From NCBI RefSeq assembly GCF_006546775.1, contig NZ_VICE01000001.1, positions 32,697 to 96,696 of the forward strand: a stretch of DNA of 64,000 bases, read 5' to 3'. Positions 58,638 through 64,000 of the stretch are shown here, one piece after another. How positions within the stretch are numbered: the first letter of the stretch is position 1; each line of letters begins with the position of its first letter. The position numbers and the translations under genes are program-made. Source of the stretch: Marilutibacter aestuarii (GTDB taxonomy: Bacteria; Pseudomonadota; Gammaproteobacteria; Xanthomonadales; Xanthomonadaceae). The notes under the pieces are model-generated. The model did no database searches and was not told the DNA's origin. It saw only the letters and a list, made by a program, of their open reading frames with translations.

Positions 58638-58704
58638 CCCCCGGCCCAGCGCAGCGCGCTGGGCGTTCGGCAAGACCGCGCGGCAGTGCCGCGCAAGCGG
58701 TCTT
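58638..58704 (+). repeat. 67-bp direct repeat, copy 1
   Basis: Identical to copy 2 at 58761-58827. It contains two hairpins: GCCCAGCGC-AGC-GCGCTGGGC and AAGACCGC...GCGGTCTT, the latter enclosing GCGGCA-GT-GCCGC. Confidence 0.9.
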
Positions 58705-58760
58705 CCATCGGCTTCGCCTCTGGAGCCGTTGCGGGCTCGCGCTTCGCGCTCACCTCGCAA

Positions 58761-58827
58761 CCCCCGGCCCAGCGCAGCGCGCTGGGCGTTCGGCAAGACC
58801 GCGCGGCAGTGCCGCGCAAGCGGTCTT
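58761..58827 (+). repeat. 67-bp direct repeat, copy 2
   Basis: Perfect second copy, 123 bp from the first. It ends 4 bp before the stop codon of the potassium channel gene on the other strand, so it may also act as that gene's 3' hairpin. Confidence 0.9.
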
Positions 58828-58830
58828 GCC

Positions 58831-59703
58831 TCACCCCATCGGGGCGTGGAGGGGGGTGCCGCAGTGGCGGCAGTGCAGGGCGTCGGGGTCGTGGCCCTCC
58901 AGGCCGCATTCCGGGCAGCCCCGCGAATCGTGGTGGTCGCTGCTGCGGGTGGCTTCGCGCAGGCTGCTGGCCAGTTCGGCGGTGTAGATGCCGGTGGGCA
59001 CGGCGATCACGCTGTAGCCGATCAGGATGAGGATCGAGGCAATGAAGCGCCCGGTGACGGTCTCCGGCGAAATGTCGCCATAGCCCACCGTGGACATGGT
59101 CACGATGGCCCAGTACATGCCGGTCGGGATGCTCGCGAAGCCGTGCTCCGGCCCCTCGATGACGTACATCAGCGCGCCGAAGATCACTACCACGGTGAGG
59201 ATCGCGCAGATGAACACGAAGATCTTGCGCCGGCTGCGCCACAGCGCCTTGACCAGTACGCCGCCTTCTTCGACGTACTGCGTCAGCTTCAGGATGCGGA
59301 ACAGTCGCAGGATGCGCAGGATGCGCACCACCAGCAGGCTCTGGCTGCCCGGCAGCAACAGCGATAGGTAGGTCGGCAGGATCGACAGCAGGTCGATGAT
59401 GCCCCAGACGCTCAGGGCATAGCGGAGCGGTCGCCTGACCACCACCAGCCGCAGCACGTACTCGGCGGTGAACAGCAGGGTGAACGCCCACTCCACCAGG
59501 TACATGGCCTTCGCGTGACGGGCGTGGATGTGGGGCACGCTGTCGAACATGATCACCAGCACGCTGGTGAGGATCGCAAAGATCAACAGCAGGTCGAAGT
59601 TCCGCGACGGCGGGGTGTCGTGCCGGTAGATGATGTCGAACCAGCGCCGGCGCCAGCCGGTCTCGGTCGCGGGATTGAGTTGGGGCGTGAACAGCAGTCG
59701 CAT
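58831..59703 (-). CDS. Voltage-gated potassium channel with C-terminal zinc ribbon
   Basis: The 290-residue protein has a six-helix Kv-type body. The voltage sensor S4 reads VVRILRILRLFRILKL with regularly spaced arginines, and the selectivity filter is TVGYGD in STVGYGDISPETVTGRF. It should pass potassium through the inner membrane. After the last helix a short cytoplasmic tail carries CPECGLEGHDPDALHCRHCG, two C-x2-C pairs 12 residues apart, a likely zinc ribbon. This addition may hold the tetramer together or sense zinc or redox state. The ATG at 59703 follows a GGAGG site. Downstream lies the repeat patch; upstream is a divergent aminotransferase. Confidence 0.9.
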   Translation of the reverse strand: MRLLFTPQLNPATETGWRRRWFDIIYRHDTPPSRNFDLLLIFAILTSVLVIMFDSVPHIHARHAKAMYLVEWAFTLLFTAEYVLRLVVVRRPLRYALSVWGIIDLLSILPTYLSLLLPGSQSLLVVRILRILRLFRILKLTQYVEEGGVLVKALWRSRRKIFVFICAILTVVVIFGALMYVIEGPEHGFASIPTGMYWAIVTMSTVGYGDISPETVTGRFIASILILIGYSVIAVPTGIYTAELASSLREATRSSDHHDSRGCPECGLEGHDPDALHCRHCGTPLHAPMG

Positions 59704-59793
59704 TTGACCCTCCGGCCCCGGATTGTGCCGCATCCGGCCGTGCAATCGGCGAGAATGCAGCTCCATCGCTCCCACCACCGGTCCCAGGACACC

Positions 59794-61020
59794 ATGAGCA
59801 CTGCCAACGACGCCCTCTGCGCCCTCGCCGACGACTTCTACGTGCCGGTCTACCGGCCGCGCCGGATCGTCCTCGACCGCGGGCAGGGTTCGCGCATCCA
59901 CGACCTGGATGGCCGCGAGTACGTCGACTTCGGTGGCGGCATCGCCGTCAATGCCCTGGGCCACGCCCACCCCGCGCTCGTCGAGGCGCTGACCGCGCAG
60001 GCGGGCCGGCTCTGGCACACCAGCAACGTCTTCGTCAGCGCGCCGCCGCTCGAGCTGGCCCGAGACCTGGTCGAGGCCAGCGGCTTCGCGCGCCGCGTGT
60101 TCCTGTGCAACTCGGGTGCGGAAGCCAATGAAGCGGCGATCAAACTCGCCCGCAAGTGGGCGACCGGCGAGGGCCGGCCGCCGGAGCGTCGCGTCATCCT
60201 GACCTTCCGGGGCAGCTTCCACGGACGCACCCTCGCGACCGTGACCGCCACCGCGCAACCCAAGTACCAGGAGGGCTTCGAGCCGCTGCCCGGAGGCTTC
60301 CGCTACAGCGATTTCAACGACCTCGCCGCCGCGGAGGCCGCGATGGCCGCCGGCGATGTCTGTGCAGTGCTGGTCGAGCCGGTACAGGGCGAGGGCGGGG
60401 TGATGCCGGCGACGCCCGCGTTCCTGCAGGGCCTGCGCGCGCTGTGCGACCGCCACGGCGCGCTGCTCATGCTCGACGAGATCCAGTGCGGCATGGGGCG
60501 TACCGGCCGCCTGTTCGCCTGCGAAGGCTACGGCGTCGTCCCCGACGTGGTGACCCTGGCCAAGGCGCTGGGCGGCGGCATGCCGATCGGCGCGATGCTG
60601 GCCGGGCCGCGCGTCAGCGAGACCCTCACCTTCGGCGCCCACGGCACCACGTTTGGCGGCAATCCGCTGGCCGCGGCCGTGGCGCGCGTGGTGCTGCGAG
60701 AGCTGTCTTCGGACGCGATCCTCGCCAACGTGGCGCGCCAGGCCGATGCGATTCGCGCCTCCCTGGCGCGCATCGACGAGGAGCTGGGCCTGTTCGGCGA
60801 GATCCGCGGGCGTGGCCTGATGATCGGCGCGCCCCTGCGTCCTGCCCACGCCGGCAAGGCCGCGGACATCCTGGACCTGTGCGTCGGCCACGGCCTGCTG
60901 TTGCTGCAGGCCGGTCCGGACGTGCTGCGCTTCGTGCCGGCGTTGAACATCCACGACGCCGATGTCGCCGAGGGCATGCAGCGCCTGCATGCGGCGCTGC
61001 GCGAGTACGCCACCGGCTGA
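59794..61020 (+). CDS. argD: Class-III aminotransferase (acetylornithine/succinylornithine type)
   Basis: The 408-residue PLP enzyme transfers amino groups between N-acetylornithine (or N-succinyl-ornithine/-diaminopimelate) and 2-oxoglutarate in arginine and lysine metabolism. Motifs: FGGGIAVNALGHAHP near the start, CNSGAEANEAAIKLARKW for cofactor phosphate, LMLDEIQCGMGRTG with the PLP aspartate, and the lysine in TLAKALGGGMPIGAM. TFGGNPLAAAVA follows. Length and start (YVPVYRPRRIVLDRGQGSRIHDLDG) match ArgD/AstC. Whether it is the biosynthetic or catabolic isozyme cannot be said; no arginine genes are nearby. ATG at 59794. Confidence 0.88.
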   Translation: MSTANDALCALADDFYVPVYRPRRIVLDRGQGSRIHDLDGREYVDFGGGIAVNALGHAHPALVEALTAQAGRLWHTSNVFVSAPPLELARDLVEASGFARRVFLCNSGAEANEAAIKLARKWATGEGRPPERRVILTFRGSFHGRTLATVTATAQPKYQEGFEPLPGGFRYSDFNDLAAAEAAMAAGDVCAVLVEPVQGEGGVMPATPAFLQGLRALCDRHGALLMLDEIQCGMGRTGRLFACEGYGVVPDVVTLAKALGGGMPIGAMLAGPRVSETLTFGAHGTTFGGNPLAAAVARVVLRELSSDAILANVARQADAIRASLARIDEELGLFGEIRGRGLMIGAPLRPAHAGKAADILDLCVGHGLLLLQAGPDVLRFVPALNIHDADVAEGMQRLHAALREYATG

Positions 61021-61047
61021 TCGCGGCGGTGCCGAACGCCCCGGGCT

Positions 61048-62334
61048 TCAGCCCATGTCGCCGAACACCGAGCGCGCGGCCTTGACCGTGTGCGCGATCT
61101 CGGCGTCGCCATGGGCGCTCGACATGAAGCCGGCCTCGAAGGCCGACGGTGCGAGGTACACGCCGCGCTCGAGCATGCCGTGGAAGAAGTGCTTGAACTT
61201 GGCGGCATCGGACGCCTTGGCGTCCTCGAAGGTCTCCACCGGCCCCTCGCGGAAGTACAGGCCGAACATGCCGGGCGCGCGCGTGGTGTGGAACGCGACG
61301 TTGGCTTCGCGCGCCGCCGCCTCGAGCCCGTCGCACAGCTGGTGCGTGCGACGCTCGAGCTCGTCGTGGAAGCCGGGCTCGCGGATCAGCGCCAGTGTCG
61401 CCAGGCCGGCGGCCATGGCCACGGGGTTGCCGCTCAGCGTGCCGGCCTGGTAGATCGGGCCGCTGGGCGCCACCTGCGACATGTATTCGCGCTTGCCGCC
61501 ATAGGCGCCCACCGGCATGCCGCCGCCGATGATCTTGCCGAAGGTGCTCAGGTCGGGGGTGATGCCGTAGCGTGCCTGCGCGCCGCCGAGCGCCACGCGG
61601 AACCCGGTCATGACCTCGTCGAAGATCAGCAAGGCACCGTGTCGCGTGCACAGCTCGCGCAGGTGCTGCAGGTAACCCTCGCGGGGCAGGATGCAGTTGG
61701 CGTTGCCGACGATAGGCTCGATGATCAGGCCCGCGATCTCATCGCCGATTTCCTCGAACAACGCGCTGGCGGCTTCGAAATCGTTGTACGGGATGGTCGT
61801 CGTCAGGTCCGCCAGCGCGTCGGGAACGCCCGGCGAGTTGGGCAGGCCCAGCGTCATCACGCCGCTGCCGGCCTTGACCAGGAAGCTGTCGCCATGCCCG
61901 TGGTAGCAGCCCTCGAACTTGACGATCCGCGTGCGGCCGGTGACGCCGCGGGCCACGCGGATCGCCGACAGCGTCGCCTCGGTACCCGAGTTGACCATGC
62001 GGACCATCTCGCAGCTGGGCACGATGTGGGTGAGCGCTTCGGCCATCTCCACTTCGAGCGCGTTCGGGACGCCGAAGCTCAGTCCATCGCGCATGGTCTT
62101 TTCGACCGCGGCGAGCACCTCGGGACGTGCGTGGCCGGCCACCATCGGCCCCCAGGAGCCGACGTAGTCGATGTAGCGGTTGCCATCCACGTCGAACAGG
62201 TAGGCGCCTTCCGCGCGCTGGGCGAAGAACGGTTCGCCACCGACCGACTTGAACGCACGCACCGGCGAATTGACGCCGCCCGGGAGCAAGTCCTGGGCGC
62301 GGGTGAAAAGGGCATGGGAGCGAGCGTGGTTCAT
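61048..62334 (-). CDS. hemL: Glutamate-1-semialdehyde 2,1-aminomutase
   Basis: HemL moves the amino group of glutamate-1-semialdehyde to make 5-aminolevulinate, the heme and siroheme precursor. The 428-residue enzyme shows [22 protein letters not shown] near the start, [31 protein letters not shown] and the PLP lysine in [16 protein letters not shown]. The close is [17 protein letters not shown]. It overlaps thiE (ATGA), so the two share a transcript. The thiE product is upstream in the mRNA. Confidence 0.96.
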   Translation of the reverse strand: MNHARSHALFTRAQDLLPGGVNSPVRAFKSVGGEPFFAQRAEGAYLFDVDGNRYIDYVGSWGPMVAGHARPEVLAAVEKTMRDGLSFGVPNALEVEMAEALTHIVPSCEMVRMVNSGTEATLSAIRVARGVTGRTRIVKFEGCYHGHGDSFLVKAGSGVMTLGLPNSPGVPDALADLTTTIPYNDFEAASALFEEIGDEIAGLIIEPIVGNANCILPREGYLQHLRELCTRHGALLIFDEVMTGFRVALGGAQARYGITPDLSTFGKIIGGGMPVGAYGGKREYMSQVAPSGPIYQAGTLSGNPVAMAAGLATLALIREPGFHDELERRTHQLCDGLEAAAREANVAFHTTRAPGMFGLYFREGPVETFEDAKASDAAKFKHFFHGMLERGVYLAPSAFEAGFMSSAHGDAEIAHTVKAARSVFGDMG

Positions 62335-62990
62335 GGCGTGGTTCCGTGGGCAAGCGTGGAAGAAGGAGGGTCGAAGCAGGCGCGATAGGCGCGGGCCGCC
62401 ATGGCCGGGTCGGGCGCATCGAACACGCCGCTGATCACTGCCAGCAGGTCGGCCCCGGCCTCGACCAGGGAGGGCGCATTGTCCGGGGTGATGCCGCCGA
62501 TGGCCACTCGCGGCACGCCCAGTGAGGCCGCCGCGGCGAGCAGGCCCGGGCTCGCCCGGCGCGCGCCGGGCTTGGTGGGCGACGGGAAGAACGCACCGAA
62601 GGCGACATAGCTGGCGCCGGCCTCGACCGCGCGCCTGGCGAGCGCCACGTCGTCGTAGCAGGACGCGCCCACCAGGGCGCCCGCCGGCAGGGCGGCCCGG
62701 GCGGCGGCGACGTTGCCATCGTCTTCGCCCAGATGCACGCCATCGGCGCCGATGCCGGCCGCCAATCGCCAGTCGTCGTTGACGATCAGGGGCACGCCGC
62801 GTTCGCGGCACAGCGGCAGCAGCGCCAGCGCCTGAGCCCGCCGGTCGCGGGCGCTGGCCGCCTTGTTACGGTACTGCAGCCAGGCCGCGCCGGCATCCAG
62901 CACGTCCCGCACGCGCGACACCAGGCGTCCGGTGTCGGTCTCGTCGGGGGTGATGGCATACAGGCCGCGAGCCGGCCAGGGCGGTTTCAT
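62331..62990 (-). CDS. thiE: Thiamine-phosphate synthase
   Basis: ThiE joins hydroxymethylpyrimidine diphosphate and thiazole phosphate into thiamine phosphate. The 219-residue barrel has GLYAITPDE at the start, [35 protein letters not shown] and [35 protein letters not shown] forms the phosphate site. It overlaps hemL by ATGA. No TPP riboswitch is visible upstream of this copy; only thiC in the window has one. The short gap to rubredoxin (78 bp) must hold both divergent promoters. Confidence 0.93.
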   Translation of the reverse strand: MKPPWPARGLYAITPDETDTGRLVSRVRDVLDAGAAWLQYRNKAASARDRRAQALALLPLCRERGVPLIVNDDWRLAAGIGADGVHLGEDDGNVAAARAALPAGALVGASCYDDVALARRAVEAGASYVAFGAFFPSPTKPGARRASPGLLAAAASLGVPRVAIGGITPDNAPSLVEAGADLLAVISGVFDAPDPAMAARAYRACFDPPSSTLAHGTTP

Positions 62991-63068
62991 GCGAGGCTTC
63001 CTCCTGCCCGTGCCCCGCGAGGTGGGACATGGGACAATGCGAACTTCATTCCAGCCCATTATCCGCCC

Positions 63069-63260
63069 ATGTCCGACACAGCAGTGACCGCGCCCTACCG
63101 CACCTGGATGTGCGTTGTCTGCGGCTTCATCTACGACGAAGCCGAGGGATTGCCGGAAGAGGGGATCGCGCCGGGCACGCGCTGGGCCGATGTCCCCGAT
63201 ACGTGGACCTGCCCGGACTGTGGCGTCACCAAGGACGATTTCGAGATGGTCGAGGCCTGA
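63069..63260 (+). CDS. Rubredoxin
   Basis: A 63-residue iron protein with the four cysteine ligands C15, C18, C48 and C51 in MCVVCGF and TCPDCGV. The typical DPEEG-like loop is [20 protein letters not shown]. It carries single electrons, for example to alkane hydroxylases or peroxide reductases. The partner is not encoded nearby. It is divergent from thiE-hemL and convergent with the DUF192 gene. Confidence 0.95.
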   Translation: MSDTAVTAPYRTWMCVVCGFIYDEAEGLPEEGIAPGTRWADVPDTWTCPDCGVTKDDFEMVEA

Positions 63261-63277
63261 GGCCCCGCGAAGGCGGT

Positions 63278-63754
63278 TCAGTCCGCGTTCTCGATGCCCG
63301 GCCCGAAGATCATCTCCATGCCGTCCTGGAGCCCCAGCCGCGCCGCCTGGCCGGCGTTGAGCTCGAGCACGTAGCGCGCCGGTGCGCTGCTGGGGTAGGG
63401 CGGGCAGCCGTTGCCCAGCGAGCACGGCGGCACGTCGCGCTGTTGCGAAACCAGCCGGCGCTCATCGTCGAAGTACAGGATGTCCAGCGCGATCCGTGTG
63501 TTCTTCATCCAGTAGGCCTGCATCGCCTCGCTCTCGTGGATGAACAGCATGCCGTGGTCGGCCGGCATCTCGTCGCGGAACATCAGGCCGCGAGACCGTT
63601 CGGCGTCGTCGTCGGCCACTTCCACCACGTAGCGGGTGCCCGCGATCTCGACCCATGGGCCGGCGCCGCTGGCGCAGCCCGGTAGCGACGCGCAGCACAG
63701 GAGCGCGAGCAGCAGCACGGTACGGAGGTGGGAAAGCAGCGGGGAGGCGTTCAT
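63278..63754 (-). CDS. DUF192 family lipoprotein
   Basis: The 158-residue protein starts with a lipoprotein signal peptide (lipobox LPGC, then ASGAG). The DUF192 domain follows: [59 protein letters not shown]. The second half has [24 protein letters not shown]192 proteins are small exported beta proteins of unknown role, common in bacteria and archaea. ATG at 63754 gives the signal peptide directly; the longer frame upstream does not look like protein. It converges on rubredoxin with a 17-bp gap. Confidence 0.88.
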   Translation of the reverse strand: MNASPLLSHLRTVLLLALLCCASLPGCASGAGPWVEIAGTRYVVEVADDDAERSRGLMFRDEMPADHGMLFIHESEAMQAYWMKNTRIALDILYFDDERRLVSQQRDVPPCSLGNGCPPYPSSAPARYVLELNAGQAARLGLQDGMEMIFGPGIENAD

Positions 63755-63937
63755 CGGAGGGCTCTGCCAGGGGGTGGAGCGACCATCCGGCAGTCCTCTG
63801 GCGAGGTCAAGGCCCGGTCGGCGGGATGGGCGAAAAAAAAGCTTCCCAAAGTGTTCGCGAGTGTGCACAATGCGCGCCCCGCTGCCGGGTAAGCATTGAG
63901 GTGGCGGGGCGTGTTGGAGGCGGTTGTCGGGAAGTGG

Positions 63938-63965
63938 TTGACGGTCCCGGGAGTTGCTGTAAGAT
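63938..63965 (+). promoter_or_regulatory. Strong promoter running off the right edge
   Basis: TTGACG (63938-63943), 16-bp spacer and TAAGAT (63960-63965), followed by a GC-rich discriminator GCGCGGCC. This resembles promoters of stable-RNA genes under stringent control. No coding start with a ribosome site follows in the last 35 bases, so the gene served lies beyond the window; an rRNA or tRNA operon is possible. Confidence 0.65.
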
Positions 63966-64000
63966 GCGCGGCCCGCAGCCGGGACGAGTTGGATGAACGG

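Noticed and set aside
58565..58827. CRISPR array
   Set aside because: Only two exact copies of a 67-bp unit with internal hairpins and a 56-bp gap; no regular spacers and no cas genes in the window.

Overview
The window comes from a GC-rich gammaproteobacterium, most likely of the Xanthomonadaceae/Lysobacteraceae (Luteimonas/Lysobacter-like). I infer this from the protein families and gene order: a combined ilv-leu operon next to thrABC, many TonB-dependent receptors, a pyrophosphate-dependent phosphofructokinase together with a membrane pyrophosphatase, short adenylate kinase, and Mpl. No rRNA, tRNA, insertion sequence or CRISPR array lies inside the window.

Layout. Positions 1-1569 hold the 3' end of an RND efflux permease, facing a small lipoprotein gene (1612-2283). 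From 2347 to 19561 the minus strand carries two adjacent amino-acid operons: thrL-thrA-thrB-thrC (19524 down to 14344), then ilvL-ilvD-ilvC-ilvG-ilvM-ilvE-ilvA-leuA-leuC-leuD-leuB (14248 down to 2347). Threonine made by the first is the substrate of IlvA in the second, so the block makes Thr, Ile, Val and Leu. Both operons start with an unlisted short leader peptide rich in the codons of their own products. Both leaders start with MTQRN, and in both the ATG lies exactly 37 nt downstream of the first base of a TTGACA -35 box. That spacing suggests leaderless leader peptides controlling attenuation. The ilv leader is followed by a canonical terminator; the thr leader is followed by hairpins without a U-tract, one of which encloses the thrA Shine-Dalgarno sequence.

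From 19616 to 32962 lies an apparent D-amino-acid/peptide utilisation locus. It has a divergent XRE-cupin regulator, two beta-lactamase-fold serine hydrolases, an enolase-superfamily dipeptide epimerase (DgcA-like), a DUF819 permease, an N-acyl-D-amino-acid deacylase-like lipoprotein that lacks the usual HxH motif, a TonB-dependent receptor, a DUF1611 protein (DgcN-like) and a YkvI-like permease. Two promoters 6.2 kb apart in this locus share a 34-bp element (27/34 identical), which suggests one regulon. This is the best candidate for an incompletely described system.

A TPP riboswitch and thiC follow (33030-35066). Next come a ToxR/CadC-like regulator with a beta-propeller, an AraC regulator, a very large TonB-dependent receptor and a 2-oxoglutarate hydroxylase (35473-42931). 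Positions 43041-51168 hold a pyrophosphate-linked set (ppa, a mechanosensitive channel, hppA, pfp) interrupted by small envelope genes, one of which is frameshifted. adk, mpl, a LON-domain protein, a DedA-PAP2-LssY fusion, a small kinase, an SDR and a glyoxalase follow to 58192. Positions 58193-58830 are a gene-free patch built of repeats. The window ends with a voltage-gated potassium channel carrying a zinc ribbon, a class-III aminotransferase, hemL-thiE, rubredoxin, a DUF192 lipoprotein, and a strong promoter running off the right edge.
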